Shown here: one piece after another, positions 38,225-48,862 of the stretch
Layout of the letters: every line of letters starts with the position of its first letter
How positions within the stretch are numbered: position 1 is the stretch's first letter
Assembly (NCBI GenBank): GCA_021166845.1
Contig: JAJPEP010000087.1
Location: forward strand, 1-64,000
Direction of reading: 5' to 3'
Origin: Thiobacillus sp.
Lineage (GTDB): Bacteria > Pseudomonadota > Gammaproteobacteria > Burkholderiales > Thiobacillaceae
DNA: 64,000 nucleotides
Program-made: the position numbers and the translations under genes
The notes under the pieces: generated by a model
Told to the model about the DNA's origin: nothing
What the model saw: only the letters and a program-made list of their open reading frames with translations
Databases searched by the model: none

Positions 38225-38689
38225 ATGAAAACGCTTGTTGCTGCCGTGTTGCTGGCCAGTGCCGCCACCCTGCCCGCCTGGGCCGCCAATGTCGGCGTCA
38301 CCGACGCGTGGGCGCGCGCCACCATGCCGGGACAAAAAGTCAGCGGCGCCTACATGCAGATCCGTTCGGACGCCGATGCGCGACTCGTCGGCGCATCCAG
38401 CCCGGCGGTGCCGCGGGTGGAAGTGCATGAAATGAAGATGGACGGCGACGTGATGCGGATGCGCGAAGTGAAGGCGATCGAGTTGCCGAAGGGCAAGACG
38501 GTTTCACTCGAACCCGGCGGCTATCACATCATGCTGATGAACCTGGCGAAACCGATTGCCGCCGGCGAGATCATCCCGCTGGTCCTGACGGTGGAGTCGG
38601 GCGGCAAGCAGCAGACCATCGAGGTGAAGGCAGAAGCCCGCGCACCCATGGGCGGCGGCATGCCCATGCAGCATAAAATCACTAAATAG
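38225..38689 (+). CDS. PCu(A)C periplasmic copper chaperone
   Basis: The 154-residue protein has a signal peptide (cleavage near AWA, residue 20) and the PCu(A)C copper-binding pattern: HEMKMDGDVMRMREV with His and Met, and GGYHIMLMNL with a second His-Met pair. A Met/His-rich tail (GGGMPMQHK) is also present. These proteins deliver Cu(I) to the Cu(A) or Cu(B) site of cytochrome oxidases. A clear ribosome-binding site (AAGGAG at 38212) precedes the ATG, 28 bases after oprC. Confidence 0.92.
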   Translation: MKTLVAAVLLASAATLPAWAANVGVTDAWARATMPGQKVSGAYMQIRSDADARLVGASSPAVPRVEVHEMKMDGDVMRMREVKAIELPKGKTVSLEPGGYHIMLMNLAKPIAAGEIIPLVLTVESGGKQQTIEVKAEARAPMGGGMPMQHKITK

Positions 38690-38919
38690 CCGGCGCACTT
38701 TTCGGCCCGAGGGCGGGTCACGCTACAGCGTGTCCTGTCCGCTCCCCGGAATGGCGCCGCGCGCGCAAGTCGTCGGGCAGCGTGCCGCCAGTGCCTGCAG
38801 GATCATCGCAGGATCTGGATGGCGGCTCTCGGCCGCGATCCGCTCCAGCGCGGCGCGCCCGCCCAGGGTTCGCCGGGCAACTCCGACAGGCTGCCAGGCC
38901 TTCGCGGTCACGGGGCTGA

Positions 38920-39864
<945 letters not shown>

Positions 39865-39905
39865 CCCCGGCGCCTCTCTCCTAACGCCTTACGCCTCACG
39901 ATCCC

Positions 39906-40361
39906 ATGCGCTACTGGCTGATGAAATCCGAGCCCTCCGACGTCAGCATCGACGACCTCGCCGCCATGCCGAATCAAAGCGTCGCCTGGTACGGCGTGCG
40001 CAACTACCAGGCGCGCAATTTCATGCGCGACCAGATGCGGCCCGGCGACAAGGTGCTGTTCTACCATTCGTCGTGCGCCGAGCCGGGCATTGTCGGGCTG
40101 GCCGTGGTCGGCGTGGCGGCCTATCCCGACGCCACCCAGTTCGATCCCGCGAACAAGTACTTCGACCCCAAGGCCACGCCGGAAACGCCGCGCTGGTTCA
40201 ATGTGGACGTGAAGCTGGTGAAGAAGACGCGGCTGATGCCCTTGTCCGAAATCCGCGGCTACCCGGAACTCGCCCACATGCGCATCCTGCAAAAGGGCAA
40301 CCGGCTGTCGATCACCCCGGTCGATCCGGCCGAATACGCTTTCATCGTCAAGCATCTTTAA
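39906..40361 (+). CDS. EVE domain protein
   Basis: The 151-residue EVE-domain (PUA-like) protein has the signature YWLMKSEPSDVSIDDL, WYGVRNYQARNFMR, GDKVLFYHSS and a late ILQKGNRLSITPV. EVE domains are thought to recognise modified bases in DNA or RNA. Bacterial members are often standalone housekeeping-type genes, as here, and sometimes belong to modification-dependent restriction. The stop overlaps the next start. Confidence 0.92.
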   Translation: MRYWLMKSEPSDVSIDDLAAMPNQSVAWYGVRNYQARNFMRDQMRPGDKVLFYHSSCAEPGIVGLAVVGVAAYPDATQFDPANKYFDPKATPETPRWFNVDVKLVKKTRLMPLSEIRGYPELAHMRILQKGNRLSITPVDPAEYAFIVKHL

Positions 40362-41167
40362 TGCCGGAACTGGCCCCCGCCCTGCTCGCGGCCTACGTCG
40401 CACTCGGCCTGGCGGTTGGCTTCGTCGCCGGCCTGCTCGGCGTCGGCGGCGGACTCATCATCGTGCCGGTTCTGATCATGCTGCTGCACGCGCAGGACCT
40501 TGCCGCCGGCATGGAACCGCAATTGGCGCTCGGCACCTCGCTGGCCTCGATCCTGTTCACCTCGCTCTCCAGCGTGCGCGCGCACCATCGCCACGGCGCG
40601 GTCGAGTGGCCGCTGCTGCGGCGCATTACGCCCGGCATCCTGCTCGGCACGCTGGTTGGCGCCATGCTGGCGGCGCGGATGTCGGCCCTGGCGCTGAAGC
40701 TGTTTTTTGTCGCCTTCCTGTTTTACGCCGCCATCCAGATGTGGCTGGACTTCAAGCCGGCGCCGCATCGCGAATTGCCGGGGCGCGCCGGGACGATGCT
40801 GGCGGGCGGCGCGATCGGTGCGGTGTCGAGCTGGGTCGGCATCGGCGGCGGCACCCTGTCGGTGCCGTTCATGCTGTGGCACAACGTGCCGCTGCACCGG
40901 GCGATCGCCACCTCGGCCGCGATCGGCTTTCCGATTGCCGTCGCAGGCGCAGTCGGCTATCTGCTGGGCGGCTGGAATGCGAGCGGCCTGCCCGACGGCA
41001 GCCTCGGCTACATCTATCTGCCGGCGCTTGCCGGCATCGTGCTGGGCAGCGTATTGACCGCGCCGCTTGGTGCGCGCACCGCGCACCGCCTGCCGGTGCG
41101 CCCGCTGAAGCGGGTTTTTGCACTGCTGCTGGGGGTGCTGGCGCTGCGCATGGTCTGGACGTTTTAG
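40361..41167 (+). CDS. TauE/SafE-family membrane permease
   Basis: The 268-residue protein has about eight hydrophobic segments and the family signature VAGLLGVGGGLIIVPVLIMLL near residue 22, repeated as SSWVGIGGGTLSVPFMLW in the second half. TauE/SafE proteins export or import sulfur-containing anions such as sulfite or sulfoacetate. In a sulfur oxidiser sulfite export is plausible, but the substrate is not shown. The ATG overlaps the EVE gene stop by one base. Confidence 0.88.
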   Translation: MPELAPALLAAYVALGLAVGFVAGLLGVGGGLIIVPVLIMLLHAQDLAAGMEPQLALGTSLASILFTSLSSVRAHHRHGAVEWPLLRRITPGILLGTLVGAMLAARMSALALKLFFVAFLFYAAIQMWLDFKPAPHRELPGRAGTMLAGGAIGAVSSWVGIGGGTLSVPFMLWHNVPLHRAIATSAAIGFPIAVAGAVGYLLGGWNASGLPDGSLGYIYLPALAGIVLGSVLTAPLGARTAHRLPVRPLKRVFALLLGVLALRMVWTF

Positions 41168-41333
41168 GCGATGCGTTGCGGAGTCCCGCCCCTGAACGCC
41201 TGATTTCATCAATGAATTGAGCTGCGCTGCGCGTAACGATTTGATGCTTGAGCGGCGGTGTTGCCCGCGTTAGTCTTTCGACACATGCCGATATTCGTCG
41301 CATGGTCGATTCCCTAATCCGTGGAGATATAAC

Positions 41334-42239
41334 ATGGCACATCTGCAAGCAGTTCACACCATGCTGCAACCGCAGCAAAGCGCATACACGCAACTCACCA
41401 CGTATTTCGATCCGCATAGCCAGGTTGCCTGGGGCTACATGCATTCGGAACCGCGTCCCTGCTTTACCCCGACTTTGCTGCAGGAGTTGCTGTCCTGGGG
41501 AAGCGAGATGGCCGGCATGGTCGACGACCCCGCGCAGGGGGACGTGAAATATTTTGTTTTGGCGTCAAAAGTACCCGATACCTTCAGCCTGGGGGGCGAC
41601 CTCGATCTTTTCCTGCGGCATATTGCGGCGCGTGACCACGATGCGTTGTATCGCTACGCGGTTTCCTGCATCGACTGCTCGTATGCCGTGCACACCCATC
41701 TGAACCGACCCAATGTGACAAGCATTGCCCTGGTTCAGGGGCAGGCGCTCGGTGGCGGGTTTGAAAGTGCATTGGCAGCCAAGGTCTTGATCGCCGAGCG
41801 CGGTGCCAGGATGGGTCTGCCGGAGATCCTGTTCAACCTGTTTCCCGGGATGGGCGCGATGACCTTTCTGGGGCGTCGTGTCGGTCATCACCAGGCTGAA
41901 AAAATTATCCTCAGCGGAAAACTTTATCTGGCGGAAGAGTTGTACCAGATGGGGGTAGTGGATGTGCTGGCCGAGCCGGGCGAGGGTGAAAGCGCGGTCT
42001 ATGACTATATCCGCCGCGAGGAAAAATCCCGCAATGGGATCCTGGCCCTGCGCGCCGCGCGCGAGATCAGCCAGCCTGTGTCTTACGATGAATTGATACG
42101 CATCACCGAAGTCTGGGTGGATGCAGCCTTGAGACTGGAGGCGAAGGATCTGCGGATGATGGAACGGCTGGTCAACCGACAAACGGGCAAGGCTGAAATG
42201 GCTAATGCAGTCTCCCCGTCAAGTGCCTTCAGCGCGTAA
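41334..42239 (+). CDS. rpfF: DSF synthase RpfF, crotonase family
   Basis: RpfF makes DSF-type cis-2-enoic fatty acid signals from acyl-ACP by dehydratase and thioesterase steps. The 301-residue product has the oxyanion-hole blocks SLGGDLDLFLRHI and QALGGGFESALAAK, and LPEILFNLFPGMGAM. The two catalytic glutamates known from Xanthomonas RpfF correspond to Glu in GGGFE and Glu in LPEIL. A GGAG ribosome-binding site is at 41322-41325. The sensor kinase rpfC is convergent, and the two 3' ends overlap by 21 bases. Confidence 0.91.
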   Translation: MAHLQAVHTMLQPQQSAYTQLTTYFDPHSQVAWGYMHSEPRPCFTPTLLQELLSWGSEMAGMVDDPAQGDVKYFVLASKVPDTFSLGGDLDLFLRHIAARDHDALYRYAVSCIDCSYAVHTHLNRPNVTSIALVQGQALGGGFESALAAKVLIAERGARMGLPEILFNLFPGMGAMTFLGRRVGHHQAEKIILSGKLYLAEELYQMGVVDVLAEPGEGESAVYDYIRREEKSRNGILALRAAREISQPVSYDELIRITEVWVDAALRLEAKDLRMMERLVNRQTGKAEMANAVSPSSAFSA

Positions 42240-44753
42240 TTTCCGGTCCAGATAGGTGGTCAGGGCGGTTTGCGCTCGGGTGAGCGCAAACCGAAGCTCG
42301 TCCAGTTTCTGATCTGCGTCAATTCCTGTCATTTCATAGAGTTTGATGCGTTCGGCGTCGGCGCACAGCTGCGCTAACTGGTTGGCGCCGAGATCGCGGG
42401 CGCCGCCTTTCAGCATGTGTAGTTGATGGCGCCATTGTCCGTAATCCCGGGCGGCCAGCGCACGTTCGATGTCGCGCAGCGTGCGTCCGCTCTCTTCCTC
42501 AAAGCTGGCGAGCAGGTCTTCCACGAAGGCCGTGCCCCCCAGTTGCGCCAGTTCGTTCAGCACGCGCTCATCAAGCTCCCCTTCCCATTGTTCCGATGAC
42601 GTTGCCTTGTCCGCAGCGGCGGGTGTCTGCCGGACGACCAGCCGGGCGATGGCATCGATGAGATCGAGGCTGTTGACCGGCTTGGTGAGGAAACTGTCGG
42701 CCCCCGCTTCTTCGCAGACGGCCTGCGCTTCGGCGCGCGCGTCGGCGGTGAGCATGATGATGGGCAGGTGGCCGTTTTCCATGAACCGCCAGCGTTGCAC
42801 CACCTCGGGCCCGGACAGCTGCGGCATGTGCATGTCGATAATGGCCAGGTGATAGGTTTGCCCGGCGGATTCGAGCATCGCCAGTGCTTCCTCGCCGTCG
42901 TGCGCCAGGTGGACCTCATGGCCGGCGTGTTCCAGCAGGCCGCGGGTCACCCGCTGGTTGACCGGGTTGTCTTCCGCCACCAGGATGCGCAGGCGGGCGT
43001 TTTGACCGGACTGCGCCAGGAAGCGATTGGCCAGCGACACCACGTTGGCCGGCATGCCGTGGCTGGCGACCGCGTGGATGGCGTTGAACAGCAGGGTGGT
43101 GTTGACCGGCGTGCGCAGCACCGAGGCATAGCCTTCGCGCATCAGCAAGGTGTCGTCGTGTGGCGGGGCGATGCTGGCGTCGGATTCGACCAGGATGACC
43201 GGGAGCGCGGCCAGCCTGGTGCCGTCGCGCAGCAGATGCAGAAAGGCCGCTGGATCCCCTGGCAGCGCGCTGCGTTCCACCACCACCGCGCCTACAAGCG
43301 TTCCGCCCGACGCATTGGCGGACAACTCGGCGGCAAGCCGGCTGGTGTTGTCCACAGTCACGGTTTCGGCCCCCCAGTTGCGTATGACCGCCTGGAGGCG
43401 GGTCGCAAGTTCGCTTCCCGCCAGGATGGCCACCCGCATCGGCGCGTCGAAATGTTCGTCGGATACCGGGATCGGGGCAGCCTGCAGGGCAAACGGCAGC
43501 TCGAACCAGAAGGTCGTGCCTTCGCCCTCGCGGCTGTGCAGGCCGATTTGCCCGCCCAGCGTCTCCACCAGTTGCCTGGCGATGGTGGTGCCCAGCCCGC
43601 TTCCGCCAAAGCGGCGTGTGACGGACGGATCGGCCTGGGTGAAGCTGTCGAAGATGCTTGCCTGCGCGGCTTCCGGAATGCCGATGCCGGTGTCGACAAC
43701 CTCGAAGCGCAGCCGTTGCGGATGGCTTTGCCCGGCCGGGCTGACGTACACGTCTACCCGGCCCTGCTCGGTGAACTTGATGGCATTGCCGATCAGGTTG
43801 ATGAGGACCTGGCGCAGGTGACGCGCATCGCCATGCAGGTGAAACGGCGTCTGCGGCGCAATGTGCGCCGCCAGCATCATTCCCTTGCCCTGGGCCAGGG
43901 GTTGCATCATGGCGACCGTGCCGTTGACCAGACGGTGCAGGTCGAAATCCTCGCCCGTGGTGACGATACGCCCGGCTTCGATGCGCGAGATGTCGAGCAC
44001 GTTGTCGATCAGTTCCAGCAGGGTGTTGGCCGATGCACGGATGATCTGGGCGAATTCCTGCTGTTCCTTGTCGAGTTTCGTCTCCGCCAGCAGGTCGGAG
44101 ACGCCGATGACGCCATTCAGCGGCGTGCGCAACTCGTGGCTCATGTTGGCGAGAAAGTTGGATTTGGCCTGGTTGGCCTCCTGTTCGCGCTTGACCGCAG
44201 TATGAAGTTGTTTCAGCAGGCTGGACGAGTAAATGGGAATCACGATGAGCGTAAGCCATATGCCCCACCAGAGCGGGGTATGGGCCTGCCAGAAGGGATT
44301 GAACTGATAGACAACGATGAACCCGATTACAGATGCAAGCGTCGAGACGCGCAGATAGGGCATTCCATAGCGGAAGCCATTGCCCAGCGTGACCCACAGA
44401 TATGTTGCGACAATTGGCGCACCGGTTTCATTCGTGATGGCCAGCATGTAGGTGGCGACGGTGAAATCATGCAGCATGCCGATGCTGCGGCGGGGAACGG
44501 AGGCGCCCGGATCGGCGATTGCGCCGATCAGCAGGGCCAGGGAAACAGCCGTGAGGGTCAGCCCGATGAAGTGGACCTGTTCAGCCATGGCGGAACTATG
44601 CTCCAGCCATTCGAGTGAGAAATACAGGTAGAAACCCGCAACGATGCACAGGCGAATGAGCGCTTGCTGAAACTCGGTATCCGGCCGGCTGCGAATCCGT
44701 TTGAGCAGGCGCTGTAAAAACTCCGGCATCGGCATATGAAGCATGGCCTTCAT
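42219..44753 (-). CDS. rpfC: Hybrid sensor kinase RpfC-like
   Basis: The 844-residue protein has an N-terminal block of five or so membrane segments (about 33-180), HisKA with His 206 (NMSHELRTPLNGVIG), HATPase with NLIGNAIKFTEQ, DTGIGIPE and GGSGLGTTIA, a degenerate receiver-like stretch (about 439-560), a true receiver with Asp 640 (AIIDMHMPQLSG), and a C-terminal HPt domain with His 779 (QLHMLKGGARDLGA). This is the RpfC layout. The ATG at 44753 lies 7 bases after rpfG, so the two form one operon. Confidence 0.9.
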   Translation of the reverse strand: MKAMLHMPMPEFLQRLLKRIRSRPDTEFQQALIRLCIVAGFYLYFSLEWLEHSSAMAEQVHFIGLTLTAVSLALLIGAIADPGASVPRRSIGMLHDFTVATYMLAITNETGAPIVATYLWVTLGNGFRYGMPYLRVSTLASVIGFIVVYQFNPFWQAHTPLWWGIWLTLIVIPIYSSSLLKQLHTAVKREQEANQAKSNFLANMSHELRTPLNGVIGVSDLLAETKLDKEQQEFAQIIRASANTLLELIDNVLDISRIEAGRIVTTGEDFDLHRLVNGTVAMMQPLAQGKGMMLAAHIAPQTPFHLHGDARHLRQVLINLIGNAIKFTEQGRVDVYVSPAGQSHPQRLRFEVVDTGIGIPEAAQASIFDSFTQADPSVTRRFGGSGLGTTIARQLVETLGGQIGLHSREGEGTTFWFELPFALQAAPIPVSDEHFDAPMRVAILAGSELATRLQAVIRNWGAETVTVDNTSRLAAELSANASGGTLVGAVVVERSALPGDPAAFLHLLRDGTRLAALPVILVESDASIAPPHDDTLLMREGYASVLRTPVNTTLLFNAIHAVASHGMPANVVSLANRFLAQSGQNARLRILVAEDNPVNQRVTRGLLEHAGHEVHLAHDGEEALAMLESAGQTYHLAIIDMHMPQLSGPEVVQRWRFMENGHLPIIMLTADARAEAQAVCEEAGADSFLTKPVNSLDLIDAIARLVVRQTPAAADKATSSEQWEGELDERVLNELAQLGGTAFVEDLLASFEEESGRTLRDIERALAARDYGQWRHQLHMLKGGARDLGANQLAQLCADAERIKLYEMTGIDADQKLDELRFALTRAQTALTTYLDRKLRAEGT

Positions 44754-44760
44754 GCGTCGG

Positions 44761-45882
44761 CTACGCCTGGGTATCGCCCAACTCGCGCATGATGGTGGCC
44801 ACGGCATCGAGGCGCTGTTCGAACGCGCGCACGCAGACGGGGTCGAAATGCCTGCCGCTTTCGGACTGGACGTAGTACAGGGCATCCTGAAACGTCCACG
44901 CGCGCTTGTAGGGGCGATTGGAGGTGAGCGCGTCGAACACGTCGGCCACCGCCACAATGCGCGCGGCCAGCGGGATGTTCGCACCGGCCAGGCCCTGCGG
45001 GTAGCCGCTGCCGTCGAATCTTTCGTGATGGCCGAGCGCGATCACCGCGCCCATCTGCAGGTAGCGCGAGGGGCTGTCGGCCAGGATCCCGTGGCCGATC
45101 AGCGGGTGACGACGCATGATGGCCCGCTCTTCCGGGGTGTGCCGCCCAGGCTTCAGAAGAATCTGGTCGGGAATGCCGATCTTGCCGATGTCGTGCATCG
45201 GCGCGGCGGTTTCGATCTCGTCGCATTCCATCGCGGTGAGACTGAGTTCCTCGGCGATCAGGCGGGCGTATTTCGCCATGCGGACAATGTGGTTGCCGGT
45301 TGCCATGTCGCGGTATTCACCGGCCTTGGCCAGCTTCATCAGGGTTTCGCGTTCGCGCGTGCGCACCTCGCGGGTGGCCAGCACCACCTGCTCTTCCAGC
45401 CACAGTGCGCGGTCGGCCAGCATTTTCTGGCTGCGCCGCAGGGCCAGCAGATTGAGGCAGCGTGCGCGGTATTCCTGCGGGTCGATCGGCCGGATGAGGA
45501 AGTCGGTGGCGCCGTTTTCCAGTGCCTGATAACGAATCCGGCGGTCCTCCACCACGGTGACGATGATCAGCGGCACATCGGCCAGACAGCGCTCCGCACG
45601 GACGCGACGGGTGAATTCGATGCCGTTCATGCCCGGCATGCGGTAGTCGCTGATGATGAGGTCCGGCGCCACGCGCTGCATCTGCGCCAACGCGTCCAAC
45701 GGGTCGGCAAAGCTGTCCACCACCACATCGGGCTCCAGCGTGCGCGCCAGGCCTTCGAGCAGGCTGCGCGCAGTGCTGCGGTCATCGACAATCACCACCC
45801 GCGCTCCGTGGCGCAAGCGCGTATCGCGCGGCGGGGCGGCCGGCAATGAGGATGGTACGATGCGCAGTTGCTTGGCGGACAC
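44761..45882 (-). CDS. rpfG: RpfG-like response regulator, HD-GYP c-di-GMP phosphodiesterase
   Basis: The 373-residue protein joins a receiver domain (Asp 79 in LIISDYRMPG) with an HD-GYP domain: HD at 230-231 (PMHDIGKIGIPD), HHERFDGSGYPQGL with GYP at about 293-295, and RIVAVADVFDAL. HD-GYP domains hydrolyse cyclic di-GMP. In Xanthomonas, RpfC phosphorylates RpfG upon DSF sensing and lowers c-di-GMP. The key residues are intact. It is the first gene of the rpfG-rpfC operon. Confidence 0.92.
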   Translation of the reverse strand: MSAKQLRIVPSSLPAAPPRDTRLRHGARVVIVDDRSTARSLLEGLARTLEPDVVVDSFADPLDALAQMQRVAPDLIISDYRMPGMNGIEFTRRVRAERCLADVPLIIVTVVEDRRIRYQALENGATDFLIRPIDPQEYRARCLNLLALRRSQKMLADRALWLEEQVVLATREVRTRERETLMKLAKAGEYRDMATGNHIVRMAKYARLIAEELSLTAMECDEIETAAPMHDIGKIGIPDQILLKPGRHTPEERAIMRRHPLIGHGILADSPSRYLQMGAVIALGHHERFDGSGYPQGLAGANIPLAARIVAVADVFDALTSNRPYKRAWTFQDALYYVQSESGRHFDPVCVRAFEQRLDAVATIMRELGDTQA

Positions 45883-45973
45883 TAGTTTTCTACCTTGAAC
45901 GATTGATTATTAAACGGTTTAGTTGAATTATCGGGCGGCTGGATCATGAACTTTAACGCGCAGGAGAGATGAA

Positions 45974-46723
45974 ATGAAGAAAAACATGGTGTTGGGTCTG
46001 GCGGCTGGATTGCTTGCATTGTTTTCGCTGACGGCGTTTGCCGGGCCGGTGGCGGATTATGCGCGCGAGAGGAAATGGGCGGATGAAATCGTGCCCGGAC
46101 TGGTGGTGGGCGATCCGGTCTACCTGCAGACGCCGCGCGGCCACCACAAATTCCTCACACTGTTTACCCCGGCGGACACCGGCAAGGCGGCCATCGTCGT
46201 CCACGGCATGGGCATCCACCCCGACTGGGGCATGGTCGGCACCCTGCGCACCGAACTGGCCGACCGCGGCTTTGCCACCCTGTCGATCCAGATGCCGATC
46301 CTCGCCGCCGACGCCACGGGCGAAGCCTACCCGCCGACTTTCCCCGAGGCCGCCGAGCGCATTGCCGAGGCGGTCGCGTTTCTCAAGGCCAAGGGCTACA
46401 AGCGGATTGCCATCGTTTCCCACAGCATGGGCTCGCGCATGAGCCGTGCGTATATGACCGGCAAACCCGACCCCGCCGTGAAGTCGTGGGCGAGCCTGGG
46501 CATTTCGATCGATGACTACAAGGCCGTGAAACGGCCGATTCTCGATCTGTATGGCGACAACGACCTGCCGCAGGTGCTGGCGAACGCCGGCAAGCGCAAG
46601 CAGAGTCTGGCGACCAAGGGCTCAAGGCAGGTGATGATTGCCCGCGCCGACCATTTTTTCACCGGGCATGAGGGTGAGATGGTTGAGGCGGTGGCGGACT
46701 TTCTGAATGCGACGTTGAAATAA
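45974..46723 (+). CDS. Exported DUF3530-like alpha/beta hydrolase
   Basis: The 249-residue product has a clear signal peptide (cleavage near AFAG, residue 23) and an alpha/beta hydrolase-like domain with AAIVVHGMGIHPDW, the nucleophile elbow IVSHSMGSRMSRAY and a late ARADHFFTGHEGEMV with histidines. It resembles the DUF3530 group. Its location in the periplasm is predicted and the substrate is unknown. A strong AGGAGAG site at 45962 precedes the ATG. Confidence 0.78.
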   Translation: MKKNMVLGLAAGLLALFSLTAFAGPVADYARERKWADEIVPGLVVGDPVYLQTPRGHHKFLTLFTPADTGKAAIVVHGMGIHPDWGMVGTLRTELADRGFATLSIQMPILAADATGEAYPPTFPEAAERIAEAVAFLKAKGYKRIAIVSHSMGSRMSRAYMTGKPDPAVKSWASLGISIDDYKAVKRPILDLYGDNDLPQVLANAGKRKQSLATKGSRQVMIARADHFFTGHEGEMVEAVADFLNATLK

Positions 46724-46731
46724 AACCCTCT

Positions 46732-46822
46732 CCGCGAAGGACGCGAAGAGGCGCGAAGGGGTTCCTGGAATGCGACAGGCGGCTCCCAGGGTTTTCTTGG
46801 CGTTCCTTCGCGAGCTTCGCGG
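46732..46822. repeat. Long imperfect inverted repeat between convergent genes
   Basis: CCGCGAAGGACGCGAAG at 46732 pairs with CTTCGCGAGCTTCGCGG ending at 46822 with a few mismatches. It lies between the 3' ends of the hydrolase gene and purC and is likely a repeat of genome-wide type; it could also slow transcription from either side. Confidence 0.6.
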
Positions 46823-46835
46823 ATAACGTCTTTAT

Positions 46836-47732
46836 TTACCCCAGCAGGCGCGACATCGCCTCGCGGTATTTCTCGCTGGTCTTTGTCACGATTTCGGGGG
46901 GCAGTTCCGGTCCCGGCGCCTGCTTGTTCCAGCCGCTCGCTTCCAGCCAGTCGCGCACGAACTGCTTGTCGAAGCTGGGCGGGTTGCTCCCGGGACGGTA
47001 CTGGTCGGCCGGCCAGAAGCGCGACGAATCCGGGGTCAGCGCCTCGTCGATCCACACCAGCTGCCCTTTTTCATCCAGCCCGAATTCGAACTTGGTGTCG
47101 GCGATGATGATGCCGCGCGTCAGCGCGTATTCCGCCGCGGCCTTGTACAGCGCGAGGCTGACGTCGCGCACCCGCTTGGACAGGTCGGCGCCGATCAGTT
47201 CGGCCATTTGTTCAAACGCGATGTTCTCGTCATGGGCGCCGACCGCTGCCTTGGTCGACGGCGTGAAGATCGGTTGCGGCAGGCGGTCGGCCTGTTTCAG
47301 CCCGGCCGGAAGCGCAATGCCGCATACCGACTGGCTGGCCTGGTATTCCTTCCAGCCCGAGCCGACCAGGTAGCCGCGCACGATGGCCTCCACCGGCAGC
47401 GCCTTGAGTTTTCTCACCACGATGGCGCGACCGGCCACCTGGTCGCGCTCGTTTTCGGCGACGACCGATTCCGGCGCGATGTCGAGCGCCTGGCTCGGCA
47501 CGACGGACTTGAGCTTGTCGAACCAGAATGCCGACACCTTCGTCAGCACGCAGCCCTTGCCGGGGATCGGCGTCGGCATCACCACGTCGAAGGCCGACAG
47601 GCGGTCGGTGGTGACGATCAGCAGTTTGTCGTCGCCGACGGCGTAGATGTCGCGCACCTTGCCGCGATGCACCAGCGGCAGGGAAGCGATGTGCGATTCG
47701 AGCAGGGGTGGGCCGAGGAGCGGTGCGGACAT
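46836..47732 (-). CDS. purC: SAICAR synthase
   Basis: PurC condenses CAIR with aspartate in purine synthesis. From ATG at 47732 the product is 298 residues, the eukaryote-like long form also common in betaproteobacteria. Visible blocks are [66 protein letters not shown] and [13 protein letters not shown]. There is no stop codon between the upstream permease gene and this ATG, so the two frames are joined. A TATAAT (minus strand, 47763-47768) just upstream suggests its own promoter. Confidence 0.93.
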   Translation of the reverse strand: MSAPLLGPPLLESHIASLPLVHRGKVRDIYAVGDDKLLIVTTDRLSAFDVVMPTPIPGKGCVLTKVSAFWFDKLKSVVPSQALDIAPESVVAENERDQVAGRAIVVRKLKALPVEAIVRGYLVGSGWKEYQASQSVCGIALPAGLKQADRLPQPIFTPSTKAAVGAHDENIAFEQMAELIGADLSKRVRDVSLALYKAAAEYALTRGIIIADTKFEFGLDEKGQLVWIDEALTPDSSRFWPADQYRPGSNPPSFDKQFVRDWLEASGWNKQAPGPELPPEIVTKTSEKYREAMSRLLG

Positions 47733-48821
47733 GGCAGATGAGGCAGGATCGGAAGAGCCGGCATTATAGCCGCCGCGATAAAGCTCGCTCTGCTCGTATA
47801 CGCCGCGCAGCTCGCGCAGCGCCACCAGCAGCACCGCCGCCAGCGGCACCGCCAGGAGCACGCCGACAAATCCGAACAACTGGCCGAATGCGGCCAGGGC
47901 GAAGATGACGGCCACCGGATGCAGGCCGACTCGTTCACCGACGATGCGCGGGGTGATCACGTAGCCTTCGAAGAGCTGGCCGACCATGAATATTCCTGCC
48001 ACCCAGGCCACCCCGATCCAGTCGGCAAACTGCAACAGCGCCACCAGCAAGGCCAGCGTCAGGCCCAGGCCGATTCCGAGAAAAGGCACGAAGGACAGCA
48101 GTCCGGTGAGAATGCCGATCGGCAGGGCGTAGTCGAGACCCAGCACCCACAGTGCAATGCCGTGATACAGCGCGAGGATGGTCATGACCGCCAGCTGCCC
48201 GCGCATGAATTCGCCGACCACCGCGTCCATCGCGCGTGCCACGCGGGTGACACGCCCTGTCCAGGCACGCGGCACCAGCTCGGCGACGCGCGCCACCATC
48301 ACGTCCCAGTCCTTCAGCAGATAAAACATCACGACCGGAATCAGCAGCAGGTTGACCAGCACGCCCAGGACGGCAAGCGCGCCGGTTTGCAGGCTGGGCA
48401 GCCAGTTGGCGCTGTTTTCGGTCGCCTGTTCGGTCAGCCAGCTTTTGAGCGCATCGAGATTGGGGGCGATGGCGATGCCGAGGGTCTGCTGCAGCCAGGG
48501 CAGGAAGCGGGTTTGCAGCAGGTCGAGGGTGGCCGGGAGGCGTTGGCTCAGTTCGGCAAACTGGCCTTGAAACAGGGGCAGGGCAATCAGGACCAGGCCA
48601 AAGACGGCGAGTCCGGCCAGCACGATCACCGCAACGGTTCCGGCGACGCGCGACCAGCCGTGCGCTTCCAGGCGGTCGACCAGCGGGTCGAAGATGTAGG
48701 CGAGCAGAGCGCCGGCCAGGAAGGGGGTGAGAATGGGGCCCAGCAGATAGATCAGCCCGCCCGTGACGAGCAGCACGGAGAGCGCGAGCCAGGGGAGGTG
48801 GAACGGGCGGGGAGTCGACAT
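47733..48821 (-). CDS. AI-2E/PerM-family permease, open into purC
   Basis: This is an AI-2 exporter/PerM-family inner-membrane protein: [21 protein letters not shown] at the start, about eight membrane segments, the conserved [20 protein letters not shown] and the ending [19 protein letters not shown]. The usual end would be near the YRGGYNAG segment, but no stop occurs; the frame continues through about 15 linker codons into the purC ATG. ATG at 48821 is preferred; 48869 is also possible. It is divergent from purM. Substrate is unknown. Confidence 0.85.
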
Positions 48822-48862
48822 AGGCGGTAAAATACCGCACTTTTTGCATTCTGGAGCCGGGC

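Noticed and set aside
38723-38911. 62-codon minus-strand frame between the PCu(A)C gene and argB
   Set aside because: No family motifs, no convincing ribosome-binding site, and the region is GC-rich enough for such a frame to arise by chance. A weak real gene cannot be excluded.
46732-46822. Intrinsic bidirectional terminator
   Set aside because: The arms are about 55 bases apart with mismatches and no T-run next to them, so it is listed as a repeat instead.
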